Source: Terriglobia bacterium
GTDB taxonomy: Bacteria > Acidobacteriota > Terriglobia > Terriglobales > Acidobacteriaceae
Direction: 5' to 3'
DNA length: 64,000 bases
Assembly (NCBI GenBank): GCA_032252755.1
Contig: JAVUPY010000029.1
Location: 1-64,000, forward strand
Part shown: positions 46,232 through 55,883 of the stretch, in pieces
Position numbering within the stretch: position 1 is the first letter of the stretch
Layout of the letters: each line of letters starts with the position of its first letter
The notes under the pieces: generated by a model
Databases searched by the model: none
Told to the model about the DNA's origin: nothing
What the model saw: the letters and a program-made list of their open reading frames with translations, nothing else
Program-made: the position numbers and the translations under genes

Positions 46232-47694
46232 ATCCTGTTATTTTTACGATTTGCGGCTTTGGTCTGCCTCTCCGCCCTTATCCTCTCCAACAACACCGAT
46301 GCCGGTTCGTAATCTCGCCCCTCGCGTCTTGCCAGTTCGGCTTCGGTGGACACCAATTCACCTCGAAATGCCTTCGCGAGTACGGCTTGTGTCAGGTTCT
46401 CGGCCCGGGCAGTTGCAGCAGCAACTCGCTTCTCGATGGCATCAGCAAGTTTGAAGAGTGCCTCGACCCGGCGGACGATTTCGTCTTGCTCTTCGAAGGG
46501 AGGCAATGCGAACGGTTGGGCTTTGACTTTGGCCCCCGATATACCCTGTTGTCCGGCGGAAGAAACAGCCCCATCGGTAATCCGCTCTCGTGCGCCGGTA
46601 GAGCCGAAGAAGATTTCGGCATAAGACGGTAACACGAGCCCATGACCGAATCGCACTCGCATGAGTTTATCGGGGTACAACAACTCGCCACCTAGGTTAC
46701 GCACCTGTCCGCATACGCCGAGGAGGTCCAAGCTGCCGTTATAGCGTGTAAATAGAAGATCTCCTTCTCGAAGTCCGTATTCAGAAAACTTTTCCTTTGC
46801 CCGCAAATAGCGTCGATCTTCGAGACTGACGCTACCTGAGCGAACGGCACTTATGCGAAGAATTGGTCTCCCTGGAGGCTCTATCTCGGGCTTTGTCGAA
46901 ATGCCATTCTTGAGTTCGCTCAATATCGACCCGAAGGTGATCCAAATCCAGGAATCCGGTATCTCTGTCGGACCATCGATTTTCTTCAGGTCCAGTTTCT
47001 GATTAAGGTCAACATCCGGATGCTGCACTCTCCACTCTTCCGTCAGCTTCCCCGAACACGCCGCCGCCAAAACCGATTGACGAAAGTTTGCTAGAAGCTG
47101 TTTTGCTCGGCCAAGGTGATTTAGAGGTGATTTGGTCCTGGACGTCACCTCTTCTAGTGCTCTCGAGATGCGCCGCTGCTCTTCATACGGAGCAAATATG
47201 AACGGTATCTCCTTAGCTTTAGCACCGGAGATTTCAAGAAAAGTCGTGCCGCTACCCAGTTCTTGAAGATCATCGCGTTTATATTTCAACCAGAAATAGC
47301 AGTATTCCGGAACAATGCCGTTTGGTAGAACGAAGCTCTTAAATCCTTGACTCGTTGCAATCGGGTTCGCGGCAATCGCAACGTATCCGATTGGGGCGCG
47401 ACTCGACATCAGCACTGTTCCCGGTGGCATTGCCGTTGCGCCGCAGGATCGAAAGCCCTTTTCCGACAGCCCTCGTCTACCTCTCTTGATGTACATCCCC
47501 TCAAATCCGCTCAAGTCGGCAGGTGTTAGCCACGGTTGGCCATCTTCAGAAAAGTTGTCTGAAACTGACGTCTTTGGAGTTCCACCCCCAACAACATGCG
47601 AAACCTCGCCAATTTCGGCGGCAGCCCAACCCTCCGGCAAATCCGATTCGGCGGTGATTTCCTCTTCGCGCAGTAGTTGTGCCTTGGTGCTCAT
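46228..47694 (-). CDS. hsdS: Type I restriction-modification specificity subunit HsdS
   Basis: 488 residues with two target recognition domains. The first begins LPEGWAAAEIGEVSHVVGGG and includes VLMSSRAPIGYVAIAANPIA; the second begins IPDSWIWITFGSILSELKNG. Each is followed by a conserved coiled-coil spacer (APYEEQRRISRALEEVTSRT and LPPFEEQDEIVRRVEALFKL). This subunit sets the bipartite recognition sequence. Overlaps hsdM and the downstream nuclease gene by 4 bp each. Confidence 0.95.
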   Translation of the reverse strand: MSTKAQLLREEEITAESDLPEGWAAAEIGEVSHVVGGGTPKTSVSDNFSEDGQPWLTPADLSGFEGMYIKRGRRGLSEKGFRSCGATAMPPGTVLMSSRAPIGYVAIAANPIATSQGFKSFVLPNGIVPEYCYFWLKYKRDDLQELGSGTTFLEISGAKAKEIPFIFAPYEEQRRISRALEEVTSRTKSPLNHLGRAKQLLANFRQSVLAAACSGKLTEEWRVQHPDVDLNQKLDLKKIDGPTEIPDSWIWITFGSILSELKNGISTKPEIEPPGRPILRISAVRSGSVSLEDRRYLRAKEKFSEYGLREGDLLFTRYNGSLDLLGVCGQVRNLGGELLYPDKLMRVRFGHGLVLPSYAEIFFGSTGARERITDGAVSSAGQQGISGAKVKAQPFALPPFEEQDEIVRRVEALFKLADAIEKRVAAATARAENLTQAVLAKAFRGELVSTEAELARREGRDYEPASVLLERIRAERQTKAANRKNNRI

Positions 47695-49190
47695 GCCTTT
47701 TTGCCTGTCGCTGCAGGTTTAGCCGATTTGCCGTTCCCGTTCCCATTCGACTCCAGCATCGCCACGATCGCGTTCAACTCCTCGACCGCGGCTTTAAGCT
47801 CCGCGATCGCATCCGTCGCGAGTTCCTGCGGCTCAATATCCGGATCAAATTCGTCGAGCGACTCATCCTTCAGCCATTTCAGTCCGTCGATCTTGTAATC
47901 GCGCTCCTTCACTTCCGCGATAGAGAACGACCGCCACCGATCTTCCTTAGAGTCGCTCGCTTTCCGTTTCGATCGCCCATTCGGATCGCCGCCAAAACAC
48001 TTTTCGAATTCCGCAAAGTGCTCTTTCGTAAGCGGCCGGTCCTTCTTCGTGATCCGCGGCACGTTGCTTCGAGCGTCGTACACCCACACCGTTTCGGTCG
48101 GCGCACCTTTAGTGAAGAAAATCACGTTCGTTTTGGTACCGGGACTGTACGGGCTGAACGTGCCGTTCGGCAGCCGCAGCACCGTATGGAGCACGCAGTC
48201 CTTCATCAGGATCTCGAACACTTCTCCCGCCTGATCCGCGAAGAGGCAGTTGTCAGGCACCACGACGGCCGCGCGCCCTCCCTGCTTGAGAATCGTCAGC
48301 ACATGCTGCAGAAAGTTGAGCTGCTTGTTCGAGGTCTCAATCGTGAAATCATCCCGGTCCGGAACTTGGTTGGCACCCTTCGTCCCGAACGGGGGATTGG
48401 TCAACACCACGTCGAACCGCTGCGAGTCAGGAACTTCGTAAATAGAATCGCCACCTTTGATGACTGGCTCAAGCCCATGCAGGTATAGGTTCATCAGCGC
48501 GAGCCTCTTCGGCCGGGCGACCAACTCCTGCCCGTAATAAGTTCCCTTCTTGATCCTTTTTGCGAGCTCGCGGTCGAGCGCCCCGCCCTTCGTCTCCCCG
48601 ATGAACCATTCATATGCAGAGACCAAAAACCCGCCGCTCCCGCATGCCGGGTCGGAGATCGTAAATTCCTTGTGGCTCCTCGGGTCCGGCTTCACGCACC
48701 GCACGATCGACTGAATAAGGATGCGCGGCGTGAAGTACTGCCCCGCGCCCTTCTTCCCTTCACTCGCAGCCTTTTCCAGGAGCCCCTCAAATGCGGCTGC
48801 CTTCACGTCCACACCAAGCTGCGTCCATTCGGTCTCGTCGATGACGCCGAGCAGGGCCTTGAGGTTCACGGGATTGTTGAACCGCGACAACGCTCCTGCG
48901 AAAATCTCGCCCAGCAGCCCTTTCTGCTTTCCCAATGCCTGGAGAACCGAGACATAGTGCTCAGTCAGCGCCGTGCCCGACTTCGATTCGAGCGTTGGCC
49001 ACGAGCAATCGCACTCGACCTCTCTGCCGTTCCCGGCCACGTACTTCGTTTTCGAAAGGTCGATCCCGCGCTCATCGGCCATCTTCAAAAAGAGAAGGTA
49101 GGTGAGCTGCTCTATGTAATCACCGTAATCGATCCCGTCATGCCGAAGGGTATGACAGAAGCCCCACAGTTTCCCGACAACATCGCTCAT
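47691..49190 (-). CDS. hsdM: Type I restriction-modification methyltransferase HsdM
   Basis: 499 residues. HsdM N-terminal domain (LWGFCHTLRHDGIDYGDYIE), SAM-binding motif I DPACGSGGFLVSAYEW, and catalytic motif IV NPPFG of N6-adenine methyltransferases. The tail is charged and ends in a Lys/Ala-rich segment. Methylates the HsdS target and is needed for cleavage complexes. Coupled by 4-bp overlaps on both sides. Confidence 0.97.
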   Translation of the reverse strand: MSDVVGKLWGFCHTLRHDGIDYGDYIEQLTYLLFLKMADERGIDLSKTKYVAGNGREVECDCSWPTLESKSGTALTEHYVSVLQALGKQKGLLGEIFAGALSRFNNPVNLKALLGVIDETEWTQLGVDVKAAAFEGLLEKAASEGKKGAGQYFTPRILIQSIVRCVKPDPRSHKEFTISDPACGSGGFLVSAYEWFIGETKGGALDRELAKRIKKGTYYGQELVARPKRLALMNLYLHGLEPVIKGGDSIYEVPDSQRFDVVLTNPPFGTKGANQVPDRDDFTIETSNKQLNFLQHVLTILKQGGRAAVVVPDNCLFADQAGEVFEILMKDCVLHTVLRLPNGTFSPYSPGTKTNVIFFTKGAPTETVWVYDARSNVPRITKKDRPLTKEHFAEFEKCFGGDPNGRSKRKASDSKEDRWRSFSIAEVKERDYKIDGLKWLKDESLDEFDPDIEPQELATDAIAELKAAVEELNAIVAMLESNGNGNGKSAKPAATGKKA

Positions 49191-51895
49191 ATCGCAATAG
49201 CCTGATTAAAAGAATGGATAAGCTGCGGCAATTGGCCTGAGAAGACCCCGTTTGCCCGTCCCCACCCGCCAAAGCGCGTGAAGATCGGCAGGCTGTCAAA
49301 GTCCTCTTCATCAATGGACAGGTTCACGACGAGGTGCGTCTGTATGCGCTCCAGCCACTGCTGCTGTTCCGGCGTGAACGTTCTGCCTGACGTTACTGTA
49401 GCAAACGCGCGCTCGACCCGTTCGTTCGCGGTGAGCAGGGGACTTTGCTTGTCGGCGGCGTGCTTCACCATCGAGATGATGTCGGCGAGAGCCTTGTGAT
49501 ACTGGATCTCGTGCGCTTTCTGCAGGTTCTCAAGCGTGAATCGCTGCGGCGCTGCCCTTAGCTTGTCTCTAAGTTCCCCGATAGCAGCCGGACTCCAGTT
49601 CTCTGGACTCTGCTGCAAAATCCTGATCGCTTCAATGTGGTCCGGGTTCTCCTCGACGAATCGGGCAAACGCCGTGAGGTAATCTTCGGGCTTGTATTCC
49701 TTCCCATCCGCGCCGCGTGCCAGCCATTCCGATCTGACTGCATCCTTGTTTTCGTACGCGATAACGAAGGTGCGCTTGGCGCGGATGTAGTTCACCAGAA
49801 GATCTTGGAACTTCGGATCTCTCAGAAGCTTCATGGCTCCCGCGAAGTTCCGCTTCAGGTCCCCAGGCAAATCCTTTGCATACGCCCCGAGATCCCCGTC
49901 GGCAACCCAGGCCGCAAACTGTTCCCGCGCCTCTCCCGACATCTCCTTGTTGATGCGCTGCAGGCGCTTCACCAGGCACCGGACGTTGTAGTCGCGATCA
50001 TGGTTCTGCCAGATGTCCTCGATGACCTCGGCAATCGTCCGGGCCTCTTTCTCAAGGGGCTCCGCGGTGATGTCGGTCGCGTTCCTGAAATACTCGAAGA
50101 GAGACCCGCCGAAACAATCAAAGACCGTGAAATGCGACTTGTCCGGGAACTTATCACCCCTGCGGGTTCCTCGCCCCAGCATCTGCTCGAACAGGATGCG
50201 CGACTTCACCGGACGGAGGAATACGATGAATTCGAGATCAGGGATGTCTACGCCGGTGGAGAGCATGTCGACCGTGACCACAATCCCGGGCTCCGGCCGG
50301 TTCCGGAACTCCCGGATTCGCTGCAGGGGCCGGTCCACGGTTTTCGATCCTGTGATCTTCTGCACATATGAATCGCCCCGCCCATATACGTCCCTGGCGG
50401 TCTCGACCAATTGGTCGGCGTGCGAAGTGTGCGGCAGATCGTTTGCCGCGAAGATTAGCGTCTTCGGCAGACGTCCGTAGATCGCTTCGTGTTCCAGCGC
50501 GTACTTCTTCACTTCCTCGAGGATCTTGCGGTTGGAGTCGGGGGAGGTGACCTTCTCCTCGATCTCGGTGGTATCGAACTGCCGCTCGTCTTCCAGGAGA
50601 TCAAGCTGTTTCGTGCCGGTCTCCGCATTGACGATGCCAACTTCCTCGCCCTCCTTGAGAAATACGCCCTTCATCCGGACGTCAGATGAGACCGCCACGA
50701 CGTCGTAGGGCACGAGGAAGTCTTCCAGAACCGCGCGCTCGTACTCATACCGGAACACGACATCCTTAAAGAAAGAGGTTGTGTGCGATGCCGGGGTCGC
50801 GGTGAGGCCTACCTTGATCGCATCGAAGTGTTCCAGCGTCTGCCGCCAGACGGCCACTTGCTTTGCGGTGTACCCGCGGTGGCATTCGTCGGCGATGACG
50901 AGGTCGAAGGCATGGATCGGGATGTTCTTGATCTCGTCAGCATCCTCATCCGGAGCTTCGTCCTTGTCTCCGAGTACCGTCTCCCGCCCGAAAAGGTTGA
51001 TAGCCATCCGCTGGATGGTCGAGACGTACACGAACGCGTCGCCCGGCTTCGGCGCGGTGAGGTATGAATTCGGCAGGACTGTGGGATCGAATTTTTCGTC
51101 CTCACCGAAATCCTCTTTTTGGAATTTCTGGCTATATACCTGGTAGATCTTATTGAACTTAAGTCCGGGCTCCGGTTCGAATGATGCGAACGTCCGCACC
51201 GCCTGCGCCGCAAGCGCCCGCCGGTCGACGAGAAAGAGGATGCGTTTCGCGACGCCCGACTTCATCAACCGGTAGATCTCGTTCACGGTCATGAAGGTCT
51301 TGCCGGTGCCGGTCGCCATGGCGACGAGCATGTGTCGCTTTCGCTCTTCGATTGCATTTTCTATTGCGGTGTTCGCTTCGACTTGGTACGGCCGCGCCAG
51401 GATTCGCCGGTGATCGTTCGGCATCGCCCGGAGCACTGCAACTGATGCATCAAAATCCCGCTCCACGAATTCGGTGAGGGCATCGGGCGTGTGGAACTTC
51501 TTGATCTCTCGCGAGCGGCTCAGCTCGTTCCGAATGTCGTGGTACCAGATCACCTCGCCGTTGGTGGAAAAGAGAAACGGTACGCGGTAGCCGCGGAAAT
51601 CGAAGGGGCCCGCCATGAGGCCCCGAGAGTACCGTTCTGCCTGGGTTAGCACGTTCTGCGGTCCGAGGCTCAGTTTCTTCGCCTCGACAATGCCCACGAT
51701 GCGTCCGCCCATGCACAGGGCGTAGTCCGCAGGCCCCGCCTCAGTCGGATACTCTTCGATGGCGCAGCGTTCATATTTCGCAAGTGGCCGCTCCGCGTCG
51801 AATTTGGCGACAGTCCAGCCTGCCGCCTTCAACTTGGCGTCGATGATCTGCTTGCGAGTGACGTATTCGGATTTGGCCGGAGAGGTTTTGAACAT
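49187..51895 (-). CDS. hsdR: Type I restriction endonuclease subunit HsdR
   Basis: 902 residues. N-terminal nuclease domain with the PD-(D/E)XK pattern (AGPADYALCMGG, GIVEAKK), then a superfamily 2 translocase: Walker A MATGTGKTFMT (about 189), DECHRG box, LTATP motif III, and QMLGRGTRRGD motif VI. A helical C-terminal domain binds HsdM. It drives ATP-dependent DNA translocation and cleavage of unmodified DNA. All motifs are intact. First gene of the minus-strand operon. Confidence 0.96.
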   Translation of the reverse strand: MFKTSPAKSEYVTRKQIIDAKLKAAGWTVAKFDAERPLAKYERCAIEEYPTEAGPADYALCMGGRIVGIVEAKKLSLGPQNVLTQAERYSRGLMAGPFDFRGYRVPFLFSTNGEVIWYHDIRNELSRSREIKKFHTPDALTEFVERDFDASVAVLRAMPNDHRRILARPYQVEANTAIENAIEERKRHMLVAMATGTGKTFMTVNEIYRLMKSGVAKRILFLVDRRALAAQAVRTFASFEPEPGLKFNKIYQVYSQKFQKEDFGEDEKFDPTVLPNSYLTAPKPGDAFVYVSTIQRMAINLFGRETVLGDKDEAPDEDADEIKNIPIHAFDLVIADECHRGYTAKQVAVWRQTLEHFDAIKVGLTATPASHTTSFFKDVVFRYEYERAVLEDFLVPYDVVAVSSDVRMKGVFLKEGEEVGIVNAETGTKQLDLLEDERQFDTTEIEEKVTSPDSNRKILEEVKKYALEHEAIYGRLPKTLIFAANDLPHTSHADQLVETARDVYGRGDSYVQKITGSKTVDRPLQRIREFRNRPEPGIVVTVDMLSTGVDIPDLEFIVFLRPVKSRILFEQMLGRGTRRGDKFPDKSHFTVFDCFGGSLFEYFRNATDITAEPLEKEARTIAEVIEDIWQNHDRDYNVRCLVKRLQRINKEMSGEAREQFAAWVADGDLGAYAKDLPGDLKRNFAGAMKLLRDPKFQDLLVNYIRAKRTFVIAYENKDAVRSEWLARGADGKEYKPEDYLTAFARFVEENPDHIEAIRILQQSPENWSPAAIGELRDKLRAAPQRFTLENLQKAHEIQYHKALADIISMVKHAADKQSPLLTANERVERAFATVTSGRTFTPEQQQWLERIQTHLVVNLSIDEEDFDSLPIFTRFGGWGRANGVFSGQLPQLIHSFNQAIAI

Positions 51896-52116
51896 CCCTG
51901 CAAAGCCGTTACCAGATTAGGGGAGAGAGCGAAGGTGAAGTTTAGCAGCAATCCAAGCGAGAACCCTAGCGGATTCTGCGTCTTGCAACTAGCTCCCATC
52001 CTAGCCCGAAAAACGAAATCCCGCAAAAGCCATACCACACAGCCGTTTCCAGCCCTTGCTTTTTCTCGAAGAATGCCCAAGATGGAGAAAGTGGCTTTCT
52101 CTAGCGCTCATTCAAG

Positions 52117-52139
52117 GTTCCGTGTTCGGAACACGGAAC
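52117..52139. promoter_or_regulatory. 23-bp perfect dyad between divergent defence operons
   Basis: GTTCCGTGTTC and GAACACGGAAC flank a single central G. It lies about 220 bp from the hsdR start and about 190 bp from the PHP-ATPase start, so it could be an operator controlling either side, or a hairpin. The rest of the gap (51896-52330) holds no supported gene. Confidence 0.45.
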
Positions 52140-52330
52140 ACCCCCGAGAATTCATCCCACCCCCCGCCTGTCCTGTGTTATAAGCGATTTTTCTCCCCCC
52201 AATAGCTCGAACCCCGCGCCCGGCACGATTTTCGTACGCACGAACTGGTGCGCGAATAAGAACTTCTATGGATTCCTCTGCCCAATTGCACACTGATCAA
52301 TTACCCGCCGAAAACGTAACGGAGGAAATA

Positions 52331-55233
52331 ATGCGGCATCTGCCAATTGGTTCCCTTTGGCGCAAATGGGATCTGCATTTTCATACACCATCCTCATTCG
52401 ATTATGCCGATAAGAGCATCACCGATGAAAAGATCATAGACACGCTTGTAGAAGCTGGGATCGAGGTGGTTGCTGTCACCGACCATCACGTGATCGACAT
52501 TGCGCGAATTTCAAATCTCAGCACCATCGCTGCTGGCAGGATCTCAATTTTGCCCGGTATCGAATTCCGTACTGAGTTGGGCGGCAAACAGAAAGTCCAT
52601 TTGATCGGCATATTTCCGGAGAATGCAAAGCTGAAAGACATTTGGACGACGGTTCAAGGAAAGCTCGAACTCACTACTGGTCACATTGAGAAGAAGGGTG
52701 GCGACGAAAGTGTGTACGTCAACTTTCGGGAAGCGGCCGACGTTATTCATGATTTGGGCGGGATCGTATCCGTCCACGCCGGGACGAAGTCGAATACCAT
52801 AGAAACAATTGGCAATAAGGAACTTTTTAAACAGCGACTCAAGAAAGATCTAATCCGAGATTACATAGACCTGTATGAAATTGGGAAAGCATCAGACGTT
52901 ACGGACTATGAAGCTAAAGTATTCCCTAATATTGGTAAGCACATTCCGCTTGTCATTTGCTCAGATAACCACGACATAAAGAATTACGCCCTCAAGGCAT
53001 CATGCTGGATCAAGGGGGACCCGTGTTTCTGCTCCTTCCAGCAGATCAAGAGCGACCCGAATCGTGTTTTTATTGGAGACCTGCCTCCCGCAGTTGATCG
53101 AATCAAAAAGAATCCGACAAAGTACATCAAAGCAGTCCAATACAAAAAGCTTCCTGGCTCACCTTTGCCTGAGGAGTGGTTTTCAGGAACCGTGCAGATC
53201 AACCCGGGCTTGGTTGGAATCATTGGTAACAAGGGTAGTGGCAAAACGGCTCTAGCCGAAACAATTGGCTTGCTCGGTAACTGCGAACTGGAGAAGCATT
53301 TCTCATTTCTTAATGAGGCAAAGTTTAGGCAACCGAAAGGCAGCAAGGCCAAGCACTTCCAGGCTTCATTGGTTTGGGCAAATGATCACCAAGATATAAA
53401 GCTTCTGAGCGACTCTACCAATTCCTCCAACCCGGCCTCCATTTCATATATTCCCCAGAACTATCTAGAAACGATCTGCAATGAGGTGGTAAATCTGCCT
53501 GGCAGTCGTTTGATCTCGAGCTTAAGTCAGTAATCTTCTCCCATGTATCCGAGGCAAAAAGACTCGGCGCTGACTCTCTGGATCAGTTACTTGAATTCAA
53601 AACGCTGCCCGTCCTCAACAGGCTTGACCAACTCCGCACTGAACTGAGTGAAATCAATTCTGAAATTGCGACTCTAATGGAATTGAGTTCCGACGAGCAG
53701 CGCCAGCTCCTGCTAAATTTGGTTGCTTCAAAAGAAAGGGAATTGGCAGCTCACGACAAGAACAAACCGGAGGAGAAGAAGAAGCCAGACACAGACCCAG
53801 CGCAAAAAGCGCAAATGGACGCGATTTCGCAAGAGATCACCCAGAAGAACAGTCAACGGGATCAATTGCTAAAGCAATCCAAAGACGCAGAGGCGAAAAA
53901 GCGAGCTGCCACCCTGCGGGCGGCGATTGCTGATCGTGTACTCTCGAGCTTAACGAACTTTGAAGCACAGCATACAGCCTTTCTGGCTAGTGTCGCGAAC
54001 GATTGTGCGGAATTGGAAATTGATCCAAGGACCCTCGTCACAATCGATGTACATAAGGATTTCATCGAGGTGATTTCCAAAAACGCAAAGAAACTTGCGG
54101 AAGATCAAAATGCGATCGTGGCCGACCTCCTAAACCAGCAATTCGGTCTCAAACAAGCCGTCCAGGACCTCTCGAACAAACTCGATGCGTCAAATGGCGC
54201 CTTTCAAGCATACGTCGAGGCTCTGCGCGAGTGGCAAGAAACAAGAGATGCGATTCTCGGAACGGACGAGACTCCAGATAGCCTTAAGTACTTCGAAAAG
54301 AAGATAGTCGATCTGGATTCTCTGCCAACTAAACTCTCCGCCGCCCAACAGAATCGCGAAACGAAAGTACAGGAGATATTTGCACAGATATCTACCATGA
54401 TCTCGGCCTACAAGGAACTCTACGAACCCGTACAAAACTTCATAACCAACCACCCGCTTGCAAAAGACAAGTTCAAGCTTGAATTTGATGCCCGCATAAT
54501 TCCAATGGAGCTAAATCGACTCTTGGAGAAAGTTAATCAGGGGCGCAAGGGATCATTCTGCGGAGTGGAAGAAGGAAAGCTCAGGCTGAAGCAGCTTTCA
54601 GATGCTGCAGATTTTGGAACCGCGGATGGAGTGGTAAAGTTTGTAGACGCCCTGTTCGATCACTTCCAATACGACTACAGGTTTTCCCCCAAGACCGTTG
54701 CCGTGGTTCGGGACCAGCTTAAGGCGGGAAATGAAGTTGTTGACCTCCTGAATGCAATCTATGATTTGAAATACCTTTCACCCCGATATCAACTTCGCTG
54801 GTCGGGCAAAGACCTGGATGAATTGTCGCCAGGGGAAAAAGGCACCCTTCTCCTAATTTTCTATCTACTGATCGATAAGAGGGATATTCCCCTGATCATC
54901 GACCAGCCTGAAGAGAACTTAGACAATCAAACCGTATATAAGATTCTCGTACCTTGCCTAAGAGAGGCGCGAAAGAAGCGCCAAGTCGTAATAGTCACTC
55001 ACAACCCGAATCTTGCAATCGTCTGCGATGCCGATCAAATTATTCACTGCGCTATAGATAAAACTCAGAAGAACCGCATCACTTACACGACAGGCGCAAT
55101 CGAAAATGAGACCTTAAACCACCTCATCGTGGATGTCCTCGAAGGAACTCGTCCAGCATTTGACCATCGCGACGCAAAATACCAGGAGGACGAAGACGCT
55201 CTAGGAGCAGCGCATACGGCTGGGACAATTTGA
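52331..55233 (+). pseudogene. PHP-domain / SMC-type ATPase, split by a frameshift
   Basis: The first part starts at ATG 52331 with GGAGG 5 nt upstream. It has a PHP phosphoesterase domain (WDLHFHTPSSFD, VVAVTDHHVID, SVHAG, VICSDNHD), then Walker A GIIGNKGSGKTA (about 299). The frame stops at 53533. The second part, in a different frame from about 53512, continues with FSHVSEAKRLG, a coiled coil, the ABC signature LDELSPGEKGTLL, Walker B IPLIIDQPEENLDN and the H-loop VTHNPN. Restoring one T near 53510 joins them into one protein of about 967 residues. This PHP-ATPase layout is found in defence islands. It is either a mutation, an assembly error, or a recoding site. Confidence 0.8.
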
Positions 55234-55304
55234 AGAAGTTCATCCTTTCGATGCAAAGTCTGTCAGATCTAAGCTGACGTTGGTAAAAGCACAGGGAGTA
55301 TACG

Positions 55305-55871
55305 ATGCCCCTCGTTTTCCAATACGGATCAAACTGCGATGCCAACCGATTGAACGCGTCAAACCGCCTCCAAGGCGATGCCACCGACTGCGGACAGGCC
55401 GAGACGATTGAAGAATTCGAAATCGCGTTCGACGTCTTCAGCCAATTCAATGGCTGCGCCGCAAGCGACCTGATTGCCGTTCCAGGCACGGGCCGCCGCG
55501 CTCGGGGCGTCCTGTACGACATTCCCGCCGACCTCATTCGAGGTAAACGTCGTGACGGACGTAAGACGCTGACGCAGATTGAAGGTCCACGCTACGAAGA
55601 ACACCGCATTCAAGTTCGTAATTCGGCAGGGAAAGAGGTTGAAGCCGTAACATTCCTAGTGAAGAAGGACGATCGACGAACCGGGCTATGGACCAGTGCC
55701 GAGTATGTCGGCCACATCGTCACTGGGCTCCGAGCTAACGACGTCGCGGAGGAATACATTCAGCGTGTGATTGAGACCGCGATTCGAACGAATGGCGAAT
55801 CCACCGAAAGCGCTGCCGAACAAACGCAACTTATTGAACAACTTCGAAGTGCCGGGCAACTAAGCCTTTAA
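55305..55871 (+). CDS. Gamma-glutamylcyclotransferase-like protein
   Basis: 188 residues with the GGCT-fold start VFQYGSNCDANRLNASNRLQ, where the YGSN loop binds substrate, followed by RARGVLYDIPADLIR, then RYEEHRIQV and VTFLVKKDDRRTGLWTSAEY, VGHIVTGLR. The usual catalytic Glu region is present as a possible match in the Glu of SAEY, but not certain. GGAG lies 6 nt before the ATG. It sits 71 bp after the ATPase and may act as a small cyclase or be a structural partner in the same cluster. Confidence 0.75.
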   Translation: MPLVFQYGSNCDANRLNASNRLQGDATDCGQAETIEEFEIAFDVFSQFNGCAASDLIAVPGTGRRARGVLYDIPADLIRGKRRDGRKTLTQIEGPRYEEHRIQVRNSAGKEVEAVTFLVKKDDRRTGLWTSAEYVGHIVTGLRANDVAEEYIQRVIETAIRTNGESTESAAEQTQLIEQLRSAGQLSL

Positions 55872-55883
55872 GGATTACCTAAT

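Noticed and set aside
47679-48488. 269-codon plus-strand frame
   Set aside because: Antisense to hsdM; Arg/His/Phe-rich shadow.
53500-53533. Programmed -1 frameshift in the PHP-ATPase
   Set aside because: No canonical slippery heptamer or obvious downstream pseudoknot; a single missing T is simpler.
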